A stretch of 64,000 nucleotides of DNA from Chloracidobacterium sp. (GTDB taxonomy: Bacteria > Acidobacteriota > Blastocatellia > Chloracidobacteriales > Chloracidobacteriaceae), in the NCBI GenBank assembly GCA_025057975.1, contig JANWUV010000007.1, positions 1-64,000 on the forward strand, given 5' to 3'. Position numbers and translations under genes: made by a program. This document shows, one piece after another, positions 34,141-44,752 of this stretch; within the stretch, counting starts at the first letter, position 1; each line of letters opens with the position of its first letter. The notes beneath the pieces were generated by a model. The model had not been told where the DNA came from and made no database searches. It worked only from the letters and a program-made list of their open reading frames with translations.

Positions 34141-35076
34141 GTGAAGGAAGGCGTTGCACCGCCATCATCGTTACAGCTGTCGCGGACGGCAGCCCGGCCC
34201 TCGACGCCGACGCGCCACAAGGTCGCCGCTTGGGTAGAGCTGCTCAAGCCAGTGACCTGGATTCCCGTTATGTGCGCCTATGTTGCTGGGGCGCTGTGCA
34301 GCGCGCAGTTTACCGCCGCTAGTCTGACCGACTGGCGACTGTGGTTGGGGTTGTTGATGAGTGGGCCGCTGATTTCCGGGACGTGCCAAGCTATGAACGA
34401 CTACTTCGACCGCGACGTGGACGCCATCAACGAACCCTATCGCCCCATTCCCTCTGGGCGCATCAGCTTGCGTGAAGCGACGCTTGGCGTCAGCGTGCTA
34501 TGCGCGCTCACGCTCGTCGCGGCGTACCTCATCCACCCCTGGATTGTGGCGCTTGCAGTCATTGGGATCGTCAACGCGCATCTGTACAGCGCCAACCCCA
34601 TCAAACTGAAGCGGGTTGTCTGGGTCGGCAACACTGTCGTCGCTGGCTCATACATTTTGCTCCCATGGATGTCTGGTGAACTGGCGTTCAAAGGCCAAGT
34701 CAGTTGGACGGCGACGACCATCGCCGTCTGCTATGTCATCGCTAGTGTCGGCAGCATGACAACCAACGACTTCAAATCGCTTGAAGGCGACGCACGGATG
34801 GGCATCCATACCCTGCCCCAGGTTTTCGGTGTTCAGCGCGGGGCCTGGTTGGGGATTTTCGTTCTCGACGCCGGGCAGTTCGCCGCCGCCGGCCTGCTGG
34901 CGTTGCTGGGCGAGTGGGTCTGGGCTGCTCTCGTCGCCGCCGTTGTTCTCCCGCAAATGTGGTTTCAGCGCACCTTCCTCGCCGATCCCATCGGGAAGGC
35001 CGTCTGGTACAACGCCCACGCCCAAGGGTTTCTTGTTTTAGGGATGTTTTTGGCAGCCTGGGCGGTACGCGCTTGA
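34141..35076 (+). CDS. bchG: (Bacterio)chlorophyll synthase, UbiA prenyltransferase family
   Basis: A 311-residue polytopic enzyme that esterifies (bacterio)chlorophyllide with a polyprenyl diphosphate at the inner membrane, the last step of chlorophyll synthesis. Family-specific blocks: ELLKPVTWIPVMCAYVAGAL (about 33-52), the first aspartate site CQAMNDYFDRDVDAINEPYR (82-101), RPIPSGRISL, and the second site NDFKSLEGDARMGI, which is characteristic of BchG/ChlG rather than quinone prenyltransferases. About eight to nine hydrophobic helices. The GTG start follows GGAGGAGG at 10-base spacing. The first 25 residues are variable and may be shorter in reality. BchG (BChl a), ChlG (Chl a) and BchK (BChl c) cannot be told apart by eye. 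No other pigment genes are nearby. The gene marks the organism as phototrophic. Confidence 0.9.
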   Translation: MKEGVAPPSSLQLSRTAARPSTPTRHKVAAWVELLKPVTWIPVMCAYVAGALCSAQFTAASLTDWRLWLGLLMSGPLISGTCQAMNDYFDRDVDAINEPYRPIPSGRISLREATLGVSVLCALTLVAAYLIHPWIVALAVIGIVNAHLYSANPIKLKRVVWVGNTVVAGSYILLPWMSGELAFKGQVSWTATTIAVCYVIASVGSMTTNDFKSLEGDARMGIHTLPQVFGVQRGAWLGIFVLDAGQFAAAGLLALLGEWVWAALVAAVVLPQMWFQRTFLADPIGKAVWYNAHAQGFLVLGMFLAAWAVRA

Positions 35077-35198
35077 GCGAAAACCAAATCCTGTCTTGAG
35101 CGAAGCCCCCACTGTGTTGTCTGCTTTGCCTGCGCCCGCCCCCGGAACTAGATCGAAAGCAGTCGTCTGACGCCGGCGGACAGCCCCTTGCGCTAAGG

Positions 35199-37076
35199 TC
35201 ATCGAGCGGGCGACGACGCCCACGCCCGCAGCGGCGGCGACTCACGGTACTGTAGCTCGTAAAGTCGCCGGTAGATGCCGTCGGAACGGGCGACTAGTTC
35301 CTGATGCGTTCCCATCTCGCGAATCTCGCCGCGATGCAGCACGATGATGCGGTCGGCGCGGCGCACAGTGGACAGCCGATGGGCAATGACGACGCACGTC
35401 CGCCCAACCAACAGCCGTTCGACGGCCGCTTGAATGAGCGCTTCGGTTTCACTGTCAATGCTGGCCGTTGCTTCATCCAGGATGAGAATCTGCGGATTGA
35501 ACGCCAACGCCCGCGCCAAGGCAATGAGCTGTTTTTGCCCGACGGACAACGTAGCGCCCCGTTCCTTGACCACGGCCTGATAGCCGCCAGGTAAGCGCCG
35601 GATGAAGTCGTCAGCCCGCACCTCCCGCGCCGCCGCAATGACTTGTTCGTCGGTGATGTCAGCCGCGCCCAACCGTATGTTGTCGGCAATTGTACCGGCG
35701 AAAAGTGTTGGGTCCTGCAAGACAACGCCGAAGTAGCGCCGGAGTTCAGCAAGGTCAAAGTCGCGTACGTCTACGCCGTCAATCAAGATTTGCCCGCGCT
35801 GTACGTCGTAAAAGCGCATCAACAAACTGGTAATGGATGTCTTCCCTGCCCCAGTTGCGCCGACCAGCGCCACAGTTTGCCCCGGCGCGACATGGAATGA
35901 CACGTCCCGCAGCACCCAGTTCTCATCCTTGTAGGCAAACCACACGCCCCGAAACTCAATTTCGCCGCGCTTGACGGTCGGCCTTTTTGGAACAACCGGC
36001 GACGTAATCACCAACGGCTCATCTAAAACCTTGAAGACCCGTTCCGCCGCCGCCATAGCGGCCTGCAAGATGTTGTATTTCTCACTGATGTCCTGAATCG
36101 GCTCATAAAATCGCTGCATCGCCTGAATAAAGAAGATGAGCGCGCCAAGCGAGAGCGTCCCTGTGAGCACCTGTCCGCCGCCGTACCAGATAACCAGCGC
36201 CACGCCCAGATTGCTGATGAAGCCGATCGCCGGATAGAACACGGCGTAGTAAAAAATCGTCTCGATGTTGACGCGGCGGTGCGCGTCGTTCACGGCGTCA
36301 AACGCGCGCAGTTCGCGGGCTTCACGGTTAAACAACTGCACCGTCGCCATACCCGAAAGGTGTTCTTGGAGAAAAGCGTTGATGCGGGCTAGACGGGCGC
36401 GCACCTCACGATATGTTCGGGTGGCGTTAGTCCGAAACCATGCCGTCACCGCCGTCAGCAGTGGGACGACGACCAAGCTCACCAGCGCCAACTTCCAGTT
36501 GATGAGGAAAAGAAAGCCAAGAATGCCGACGAGCACCACGACATCGCTGAACAGCGTCACAAAACCCGACGTGAACAGTTCGTTGAGGGCGTCCACATCA
36601 GAAGTCAGGCGCGTCGTCATCCGACCAATCGGCGTCCGGTCGTAATAACTCAGCGGCAGCCGCTGAAACTTGGCGAACAACTCGCGGCGCAGGTCGTACA
36701 TCACGAACTGCCCCGTTCCGTTGAGCAACATGGTTTGCTGGTAGGTCAGGCCAAACACCACCAGCATCAAGCCCAAGTAGAGCGCGCCGATGAGACTCAC
36801 GCCGTCAAAAGGCGAGGGACGACCGCCCAAGAGATCAAAGCTGGATGCCAACATCCGTGAAAATAGCCCCAGTTGACCGTGGGCGGGCGGCATCAGGAAC
36901 AAGTCCACCGCCGCCATCGTCAGGTTGAGCGCCAGCAATTCAAAACCCGCCGTCAGCGCAATCAGCGGAATCGCCAACGCCACCCGTTTGCGATAAGGCT
37001 TGAGGTAAGTCAGGAGTCGTTTGGCCAGCCGGTGATCGTAGGCTTTGCCAAGCACCTCGTCGTCAGGCTGACTCAT
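35199..37076 (-). CDS. ABC exporter (fused permease and ATPase, MsbA/multidrug type)
   Basis: A 625-residue type IV ABC half-transporter that works as a dimer. Residues about 30-330 carry six membrane helices; QRFYEPIQDISEKYN marks the connection after helix 6. The nucleotide-binding domain (about 375-610) has Walker A GATGAGKTS, Q-loop VVLQDPTLFAG, signature LSVGQKQLIALARAL, Walker B ILILDEATASID and the switch histidine in VIAHRLSTV. LSVGQ replaces the usual LSGGQ, which occurs in a known subset of exporters. The substrate could be lipid, drug or peptide. It is convergent with bchG and divergent from prfB across 253 bases. Confidence 0.88.
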   Translation of the reverse strand: MSQPDDEVLGKAYDHRLAKRLLTYLKPYRKRVALAIPLIALTAGFELLALNLTMAAVDLFLMPPAHGQLGLFSRMLASSFDLLGGRPSPFDGVSLIGALYLGLMLVVFGLTYQQTMLLNGTGQFVMYDLRRELFAKFQRLPLSYYDRTPIGRMTTRLTSDVDALNELFTSGFVTLFSDVVVLVGILGFLFLINWKLALVSLVVVPLLTAVTAWFRTNATRTYREVRARLARINAFLQEHLSGMATVQLFNREARELRAFDAVNDAHRRVNIETIFYYAVFYPAIGFISNLGVALVIWYGGGQVLTGTLSLGALIFFIQAMQRFYEPIQDISEKYNILQAAMAAAERVFKVLDEPLVITSPVVPKRPTVKRGEIEFRGVWFAYKDENWVLRDVSFHVAPGQTVALVGATGAGKTSITSLLMRFYDVQRGQILIDGVDVRDFDLAELRRYFGVVLQDPTLFAGTIADNIRLGAADITDEQVIAAAREVRADDFIRRLPGGYQAVVKERGATLSVGQKQLIALARALAFNPQILILDEATASIDSETEALIQAAVERLLVGRTCVVIAHRLSTVRRADRIIVLHRGEIREMGTHQELVARSDGIYRRLYELQYRESPPLRAWASSPAR

Positions 37077-37329
37077 GTGAAAAACAACATCCTTTCTTGC
37101 GCTTTTCGGCTGGAACCGACAGCCGGCCGGCGCTAAAGTACCGAAAATGTCTTTTGTGTGGATAGCCTAAGGCGCTGATGTCCGCCTATCACAGGTTTAC
37201 GGCGTGCTGTCTGGACGCCGCCGCTTGTCTTCCACAGTTTTTTGCTAATTTTCAACTCTGGCTTGGTTTTCAGACACTGCCGTTTGGTTTAGTTTCACAA
37301 CAACAAAAAACAAAGAAAGGTTGCTACTT

Positions 37330-38464
37330 ATGTCGGATTTGCTTGAACTTCGCCGGACCTACGACGCATTGCTTGAACGGATTGCGCCGCTGCGGAGGTT
37401 TCTTTGACCCGGAAGGTAAACGTCCACAACTGGAAAAGCTCGAAACCCGTGTCGCCGACCCAAACTTCTGGAATGACCAAGAACAAGCGCAGAAGGTGCT
37501 CAAGGAGCGGCGGCGGCTGGCCGATGCAATTGAGCTAGCGGCTTTCTATGACCGTGAGTCGGCCGATTTGGAAGTTCTGTTTGAGTTTGCTGAAGCGGAC
37601 CCAGACTCACTTGCCGAACTGGCGGCCCGCTTGAAGGCGCTGCAAGCCAAGGTCGAAGCGACCGAAGTACAGATGCTGCTGTCTGGGCCGGACGACGCCA
37701 ACAACGCCATTGTGCGCATCCAGTCGGGGGCGGGCGGGACAGACGCCCAGGATTGGGCGGAAATGCTGCTGCGGATGTACCTGCGCTGGTGCGAACGACG
37801 TGGCTTCAAAACCAGTATCCTTGATGTGCAGCCCGGCAAGGAAGCAGGCATTACCTCGGCGGAATTCATGGTGGAAGGCGACTACGCCTACGGGTTGTTG
37901 TCGTGTGAAAGCGGCGTGCACCGGCTGGTGCGGATTTCGCCGTTTTCTTCGGCAGGAACGCGCGAAACCAGCTTCGCCTCAATCTTTGTGACGCCTGAAG
38001 TCGAAGACGACATCGAGATCGAAATCAACGAAAAGGATCTCCGCATTGACACCTATCGTTCGTCCGGGGCCGGCGGGCAGCACGTCAATGTCACCGACTC
38101 CGCCATTCGCATCACGCACCTGCCGACCGGCATTGTGGTGTCGTGCCAGAACCAGCGGTCACAGCACCAGAACCGTGAGATGGCGATGAAGGTGCTCAAG
38201 TCACGGCTTTACGAACTTGAGCTTGAGCGCCGCCGTGCTGAAAACGCCAAGTTAGAGGCGACTAAGCGCGATATTTCCTTCGGTTCCCAAATCCGTAGTT
38301 ACGTGTTACATCCATACCGACTCGTCAAGGACACCCGCACCAAGCTGGAACGCAGCGATGTGGAGAATGTTCTTGACGGCGACCTAGACGATTTCATCAA
38401 GGAGTACCTTGTCGCCAAGAACCGCCAGCCGGAGGGCGTCCTTGTCGCTAGCAACGACACCTAG
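37330..38464 (+). CDS. prfB: Peptide chain release factor 2, with programmed +1 frameshift
   Basis: Release factor for UGA and UAA stop codons. The true start is the ATG at 37330 ([18 protein letters not shown]), with AAAGAAAGG upstream. After 25 codons the frame meets an in-frame TGA (37405-37407) at the classical site; shifting +1 on CTT continues as [19 protein letters not shown] to the stop at 38462-38464, about 377 residues. Domain signatures: the stop-codon reading tripeptide SPF (in [10 protein letters not shown]) and the peptidyl-tRNA hydrolysis motif GGQ ([13 protein letters not shown]). A continuous frame extends upstream from 37178 in the second phase, but it bypasses the frameshift and is not the start. 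Expression is autoregulated: low RF2 favours frameshifting. Confidence 0.95.
37391..37408 (+). promoter_or_regulatory. prfB programmed +1 frameshift site
   Basis: The sequence TGCGGAGGTTTCTTTGAC contains the three known elements: an internal Shine-Dalgarno-like GGAGG, three bases, then CTT (slip codon) and TGA followed by C, the weakest termination context. The ribosome slips from CTT to TTT and reads GAC next. This is the same arrangement as in E. coli prfB. Confidence 0.93.
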
Positions 38465-38518
38465 CCCACGCGGCCAAATGCGGCTGTCTCAAAGGACTCG
38501 CTGAGGACAAACACGCCG

Positions 38519-41329
38519 ATGACCAACAGCTTGCCCCCAACCGTCACCCCCGCCGACCAAACATACTTCGTGCCTTCGCGTTTTAGCGAAGCCGTCGGTA
38601 TCCTACTTGGGTTCTGTGCCCTGACGCTCGCTCTCGCCCTCCTCTCATTCCACCCAGACGATGTTTCCTGGAGCGTCAGCGCCTCGGTGACGCAAATCCA
38701 CAATGCGATCGGCGTGGTTGGCGCGGCGGCCTCTGATGCCCTGCTGCAAAGTCTCGGACTGACGGCTTACGCCTTGCCGCTACTGATCGGCTTTCACGCT
38801 GTCCAAGTGTTTCGCGGTCGGGCGCTGTTGGTGTCGGCTGAACAGGCCGCCGGCGTCACCGGCTTGCTGCTTGCGTCGGCCGGTTTTCTCTCCCTGTTCC
38901 GGGAGTTGCCCTTGTTTTGGGGGCGCATTCATCCAGGTGGTTTTGTCGGCTTGACGCTTGAAAGCTGGCTTGAAGCGGCGCTCAATCCCCTTGGCGCCGG
39001 CTTGGTTCTGATCGGCGCAGCGTTGCTGTCGCTGATGCTGGCTACGACGTTTTCATTTCGGGGCTGGTTGCTCACGTGGCGGCGATTGTCACCACTGGCC
39101 CAAACGGCGACGGCGGAGGTCCCCGACCAACCCGCTACACCATCCGCCAACGGCGGCCTCCCCGTCACGGTTGCCCGCCGCCGTAGTCATTCAACCGACA
39201 ACAGCTATGGTGCTGTCGCCGAGTCTTTGGAGGACAAAAGCCGTCACGAGCAACGGATTGCTGAAGCGCTCTACGGTGGCGACGAAGCGCCCGGCATCGT
39301 CTCTGGAGTGCGCCGAACACCGCATAGCGTTCCGGCGGCTGATTTCTCGACCGAGGCCGCCGCCGTGTCGGCTGTACCAGAAGCGCCGGTCGAGCCGACG
39401 CCACCTCCGCCGCCGGTCGCGCCCGCGAGCGAGTCGCCGCCGGTTTTAGAGCAGAAGCCATCTGTTTTGGAGCCAAAAACGCCGGCTGCCGCACCGACGC
39501 CGCTGGAGATCCCACGCAGTCCTGGCGCAGATGTTCGCCGCTTGGCCCGTGAGGCAATTGAGCGCCGCAACAGCGGCAACAATGCGCTGGTTCGAGAGCT
39601 GCAACGCCGAACTGAACCAGAGCCGCCCGTCGCCGGCCGCCGCGCAGGTGTGTCCACACCACAGCTTCAGGACGACGTGCAACAGGAAGTCGCCAAAATG
39701 GTGCAGGGCGTTCAGATTGTCCGGCGTCACTCCACACCGCCGACGCCTGCCGCCATCCAACCGGCAGTTGTCCAGCAACCGGCAACTCTAGCCAGCAACC
39801 GGTTTGGTGCAGCGGCGGGGACGGCGGCTGCGCCGTCCCCGGCCGAGGCTGCAACCGCCGCGGCCTACGCTCTACCGACCGTGGACATGTTGAATCCGCC
39901 CCCGCCGCAGATGAGTCAATCCGATGAGGAACTGCGCGCGCGTGCGCGGTTACTAGCGGAAAAATGCCGTGAGTTCAACGTTGTCGGCGAAATTCAGGAA
40001 ATCGAACCAGGGCCGGTGGTCACGACATTTGGTTTCAAGCCCGATCCGGGCGTCAAGTACAGTCGGGTGGTCAGCCTTGTGGACGACCTCTGCCTTGGGT
40101 TGCAAGTGGAGTCCATTCGCATTGACCGGATGGCGGGCAAGGCGACCATCGGCATTGAAGTGCCGAATACACAGCGTGACACAATTTACCTGCGTGAAAT
40201 CATCGAGTCGCCGGTATTCCGTGACAATCCCGGACGATTGCCGATTGCGTTGGGAAAAACTATCAACGGCGAGCCGTACGCAACCGACTTGGCGAAGATG
40301 CCCCACCTGTTGATCGCCGGCGCAACCGGGTCGGGAAAGTCGGTGATGATTAACTCGCTGATTTGCTCGATCTTGTTTAAGTCCACCGCCAACGACGTAC
40401 GCCTGATTTTGGTGGATCCGAAGCGCGTCGAACTGGAGCTGTACGCCGGGATCCCGCACCTGTTGACGCCCATTATCACTGACCCGAAGCGGGCCGCCAA
40501 CGCGCTCAACTGGGCGGTCGGCGAGATGGAAAACCGCTACAAGCTGCTGGCAAGCGTCGGCGTTCGCAACATCGAAGGTTTTAATCGCGCCGTAAGCGAA
40601 CCGCCCGATCCGATGAAATTTCCTGACGGGCCGCCGCCGCGCCTTCCCTACATCGTCATTGTCATTGACGAGCTGGCCGACCTGATGATGGCGGCGTCAG
40701 GCGAAGTGGAGACCGCCATTGCCCGGCTGGCGCAAATGGCGCGCGCCGTAGGAATTCATCTGGTCATTGCCACGCAACGCCCGTCGGTGGATGTCATTAC
40801 CGGCCTGATCAAAGCCAACTTTCCAGCGCGGATTTCCTTCCGGGTGTCGTCCAAAGTGGACTCTCGCACGATTCTCGACGCCAACGGTGCAGAGCAGCTG
40901 TTGGGACAGGGCGACATGCTGTTTTCACCTGGCTCGTCACGGCTCATTCGCATTCACGGGGCATATGTCAGCGAGGCCGAAATCAACCGCATCACAGAGT
41001 TTCTCAAGCGGCAGGGCGCGCCCCAGTACAATGAAAGCGTCCAGATGTCGGAAGAGGAAGTTGAGGCGGCGGAAGCCGGCGTTGGGGAGCGAGATGCGCT
41101 TTACGACGAAGCCGTACGGATTGTCGTGCAGATGGGGAAGGCTTCGACTTCGGTGCTCCAGCGGCGGCTGCGCATCGGGTACGGCCGGGCGGCGGCTATT
41201 CTCGACATGATGGAGCGTGAAGGTTTCATCGGGCCGATTGACGGAAGTAAACCACGGATTGTCAAGCAGGCAGCCTATGACTACGTGGAAATGCTCGATG
41301 GGCACGCCCTGATGCCGGAGGATGAGTAG
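38519..41329 (+). CDS. ftsK: FtsK/SpoIIIE-type DNA translocase
   Basis: A 936-residue divisome protein that pumps chromosome ends into daughter cells. N-terminal domain with four hydrophobic segments (about residues 20-200); a Pro/Ala/Glu-rich linker (about 210-470); the alpha and RecA-like beta domains with Walker A GATGSGKSV (about 600-608), Walker B IVIVIDELADLMM (about 720) and the block IATQRPSVDVITGLIKANFP; and a C-terminal winged-helix gamma domain (EEEVEAAEAGVGERD then ALYDEAVRIVVQMGKAS) that would read polar DNA signals. The linker is shorter than in E. coli FtsK, as in most bacteria. Follows prfB by 54 bases. The start ATG has GAGGAC nearby. Confidence 0.93.
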   Translation: MTNSLPPTVTPADQTYFVPSRFSEAVGILLGFCALTLALALLSFHPDDVSWSVSASVTQIHNAIGVVGAAASDALLQSLGLTAYALPLLIGFHAVQVFRGRALLVSAEQAAGVTGLLLASAGFLSLFRELPLFWGRIHPGGFVGLTLESWLEAALNPLGAGLVLIGAALLSLMLATTFSFRGWLLTWRRLSPLAQTATAEVPDQPATPSANGGLPVTVARRRSHSTDNSYGAVAESLEDKSRHEQRIAEALYGGDEAPGIVSGVRRTPHSVPAADFSTEAAAVSAVPEAPVEPTPPPPPVAPASESPPVLEQKPSVLEPKTPAAAPTPLEIPRSPGADVRRLAREAIERRNSGNNALVRELQRRTEPEPPVAGRRAGVSTPQLQDDVQQEVAKMVQGVQIVRRHSTPPTPAAIQPAVVQQPATLASNRFGAAAGTAAAPSPAEAATAAAYALPTVDMLNPPPPQMSQSDEELRARARLLAEKCREFNVVGEIQEIEPGPVVTTFGFKPDPGVKYSRVVSLVDDLCLGLQVESIRIDRMAGKATIGIEVPNTQRDTIYLREIIESPVFRDNPGRLPIALGKTINGEPYATDLAKMPHLLIAGATGSGKSVMINSLICSILFKSTANDVRLILVDPKRVELELYAGIPHLLTPIITDPKRAANALNWAVGEMENRYKLLASVGVRNIEGFNRAVSEPPDPMKFPDGPPPRLPYIVIVIDELADLMMAASGEVETAIARLAQMARAVGIHLVIATQRPSVDVITGLIKANFPARISFRVSSKVDSRTILDANGAEQLLGQGDMLFSPGSSRLIRIHGAYVSEAEINRITEFLKRQGAPQYNESVQMSEEEVEAAEAGVGERDALYDEAVRIVVQMGKASTSVLQRRLRIGYGRAAAILDMMEREGFIGPIDGSKPRIVKQAAYDYVEMLDGHALMPEDE

Positions 41330-41581
41330 CTGCGCTAACCGGCCGGCCCGCGCGCTCAGTTTGGGCGACCACCCTGCTGTTGAGCGCCTGAAAGCGTCGC
41401 GGCTGTTGCCTTCTTGCCCGGGCCTACGGACGGCAGAGCGGCTTGCCGTTCGGATAAAACGCTTTCTACGATAGGGCTTACTTGCGTCCGGCTTTTTGCC
41501 CCACGAAGCCGGAGCCAGCCTGCGCCGGGAAAACCGATTGGGAGACGGCGCAGGACAACAAATAGAAAGTGGAGACGACAC

Positions 41582-42220
41582 ATGGACGGCATGCTTGGGG
41601 AAAGAGTCAGCGACAACGCGCCAGCGCTCACGGTTGAGCGCGTCGCAGAAGCGAATCTCCCCACGGAATTTGGTCTGTTTCGCATTCTTGGGTATCGCAG
41701 CCTGACGAGCGACGAAGAGTTTGTCGCTTTGCTCAAGGGCGTCCCCAACCCACAGACGCCCACCCTTGTTCGGATTCACTCCCAGTGCCTGACCGGCGAT
41801 GTTTTTCATTCGATCAAGTGTGACTGCGGCCCGCAGTTGCAGCGGGCTATGGAAAAAATCGCCGCCGCTGGCCTAGGTGTCATTATCTACCAACAACAGG
41901 AGGGGCGGGGTATTGGGATTCTGAACAAGATTCGCGCCTACGCCCTTCAGGATCAGGGGGCTGATACAATTGAAGCCAACCTGCGGTTGGGTTTTGATGT
42001 GGACGCCCGCGATTACACGCAGTGCGCGGAGATTCTGTGCGAGCTTGGATTACGAAAAATACGCCTGATGTCGAACAATCCGCGCAAACTGGCGGCGTTG
42101 CGCGACGCCGGCTTGGAAGTTGTCGAGCGCGTACCGATTGAACTGTCGCCGCGTGCGCCCTCAATCGGTTACTTGCGCACGAAGAAGGAAAAAATGGGAC
42201 ACCTACTCAGCGTCGTCTGA
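41582..42220 (+). CDS. ribA: GTP cyclohydrolase II
   Basis: A 212-residue enzyme of riboflavin synthesis that converts GTP to the diaminopyrimidine phosphate. Zinc ligands Cys69, Cys80 and Cys82 in [18 protein letters not shown] match the family spacing (C-x10-C-x-C). The catalytic segment is [22 protein letters not shown], with the QEGRGIG block, followed by [18 protein letters not shown]. The stand-alone form lacks the DHBP synthase (RibB) domain often fused in bacteria. The ATG at 41582 is preceded by GGAGACGAC. No other rib genes are adjacent, and the 252-base upstream gap does not show the FMN riboswitch core. Convergent with the next gene. Confidence 0.93.
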   Translation: MDGMLGERVSDNAPALTVERVAEANLPTEFGLFRILGYRSLTSDEEFVALLKGVPNPQTPTLVRIHSQCLTGDVFHSIKCDCGPQLQRAMEKIAAAGLGVIIYQQQEGRGIGILNKIRAYALQDQGADTIEANLRLGFDVDARDYTQCAEILCELGLRKIRLMSNNPRKLAALRDAGLEVVERVPIELSPRAPSIGYLRTKKEKMGHLLSVV

Positions 42221-42290
42221 CGACGCTGACAGGTGTGGGCGGGAACGGGCCGACCCCCGGCGGCCCCGTACCGTTTCCCACAATCTTGGC

Positions 42291-43259
42291 TCAGTCGTCC
42301 GCTTGCGAAGCCGCCCAACGCGGCTGAAAATCCTTATCCACCAGCCGCGCTCGGACGCCTTCGGCGTAATCAGGATGCCGAATCGCCCGCTGCGCGGCTT
42401 CCCTCTCCTGCGCAAACGCGGCTTCGAGCGACGCCGGGGGCGCGGCGCACACGAGGTCCCACGTCACCTTGAGGCTGTAAGGGGAGGCGGCGCGCAGGTT
42501 TCGCCGCGCCTGCCGTGACCACTCGTCATCGGCGGCGTCCAATGACGCCAAAATAGCTTCTAGCGACGCTTGACCAAAATGCTGATCAACCCAAGCTTGA
42601 CGTTCAACCGGCGCTTTCGCTGGGGTCTCCCAGCGGTCGAGGAACGCCGGAACGCCATGTTCCGCCAAGAGACGAGGTAGGTCGGCCACCTGCTCCGCCG
42701 TCAGATGGTGGGTCGCCAGACCGAGCGCCCGCGCTGTCGCGCCGTCAATACTCTCACCGGTCAGCGCTAAGTAACGTCCCCACGCGCCGGGCAGTTGGTT
42801 GAGAAACCAACTCGCCCCTACATCAGGGAAAAAGCCGATGTGCACCTCCGGCATCGCCAAGCGCGTCGTCGGCGTAGCAATCCGGTAGCGCGCGCCAATT
42901 GCCAACCCCAGCCCACCGCCCATCGTCACCCCTTCCATCACTGCTACGATCGGCTTTGGGAAATGACGAAGCCGCAGGTCGAGCGCATACTCCACGGCGA
43001 AGAATTCATCGCCCACTTCCGCGCGGCCGTCGAGTACACACTGCCGAAGCCATTTGACATCCGCTCCAGCGCAGAAACCGCGCGTTCCTGCGCCGCGTAA
43101 AAGCACGGTGTGAACGTCAGCGTCGGCGGCAAGGTCATCCAGCGCCTGATCAAGTCTGCGCAGCATGTCGGTGGTTAGAACATTGATGACCTGTGGGCGG
43201 TTGAGCGTCAGAACGGCGACGCCCGCCTGCTTCTCAAGATGCACCTGTTCTTCGTTCAT
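42291..43259 (-). CDS. 3-hydroxyisobutyryl-CoA hydrolase-like enzyme (crotonase fold)
   Basis: A 322-residue member of the enoyl-CoA hydratase/isomerase superfamily. Oxyanion-hole segments RGFCAGADVKWL (about 60-71) and GVTMGGGLGLAIGARYRIA; the block MPEVHIGFFPDVGASWFLNQLPG that distinguishes the 3-hydroxyisobutyryl-CoA hydrolase subgroup, with the catalytic Glu and Asp in it; and the C-terminal HPDYAEGVRARLVDKD. It would release 3-hydroxyisobutyrate in valine breakdown. A general enoyl-CoA hydratase is the less likely alternative. Single gene, convergent with ribA; the 291 bases separating it from mdh hold no gene I can support. Confidence 0.85.
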   Translation of the reverse strand: MNEEQVHLEKQAGVAVLTLNRPQVINVLTTDMLRRLDQALDDLAADADVHTVLLRGAGTRGFCAGADVKWLRQCVLDGRAEVGDEFFAVEYALDLRLRHFPKPIVAVMEGVTMGGGLGLAIGARYRIATPTTRLAMPEVHIGFFPDVGASWFLNQLPGAWGRYLALTGESIDGATARALGLATHHLTAEQVADLPRLLAEHGVPAFLDRWETPAKAPVERQAWVDQHFGQASLEAILASLDAADDEWSRQARRNLRAASPYSLKVTWDLVCAAPPASLEAAFAQEREAAQRAIRHPDYAEGVRARLVDKDFQPRWAASQADD

Positions 43260-43487
43260 AGCCGCTCAAGGGCGACGGCGCACGAAAGCGCGCCGACCGC
43301 CGCCAAGGTCGGTGGCATCATAAAGGCGGACAGCGGAATACGCTAGCGCACGTTGGTGAAGCCGACGGCGTTTACTCGGCAATCCACGCAAGCCCGCGTT
43401 GCGGCGATCCGAGGCCGCCTGCTCAACCGCCGGGCGCTGTGTACGCCGGCGCACAAAGCGCGTGAAACCGCACGGCGGTTGCGCTAG

Positions 43488-44474
<987 letters not shown>

Positions 44475-44623
44475 GCGCGCGGCAGCGGGTGCGAGCGGAG
44501 CGGACAGTCGGCGAAAAATGCACGGCGCGGCTTACTGTTCGCCGTCGCGGACGATCCGCCGTCACGCCCAACCGCAGCGCCGCTTCTTGGCGCGGGGTTT
44601 CCACTCTGTTCCATAAACGCTGT

Positions 44624-44644
44624 GGGGCGGGCTTCCCCCGCCCC
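44624..44644 (+). terminator. Hairpin after mdh
   Basis: GGGGCGGG (44624-44631) pairs perfectly with CCCGCCCC (44637-44644) around a 5-base loop, 150 bases after mdh and 109 bases before the next gene. No T-run follows, so it is a probable but unproven terminator. Confidence 0.55.
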
Positions 44645-44752
44645 GTTAGGATAACCGGCGCGATGCAAAAGACGCGGCGCCGCCGTCGCTGAAGCGATAT
44701 ATTTCAAGTCATCGTAGAGGCCAACACCTCCCCGACACGAAACACACACCTG

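Noticed and set aside
37178-37329. Longer prfB start at 37178
   Set aside because: It would skip the programmed frameshift and add a Cys-rich, non-homologous N-terminus. The ATG at 37330 plus the +1 shift gives the standard RF2.
41330-41581. FMN riboswitch upstream of ribA
   Set aside because: The conserved RFN core (AGGGU...CCGGCGGU...AGCCCGCGA) is absent; only an ACGGCA/TGCCGT hairpin is seen.
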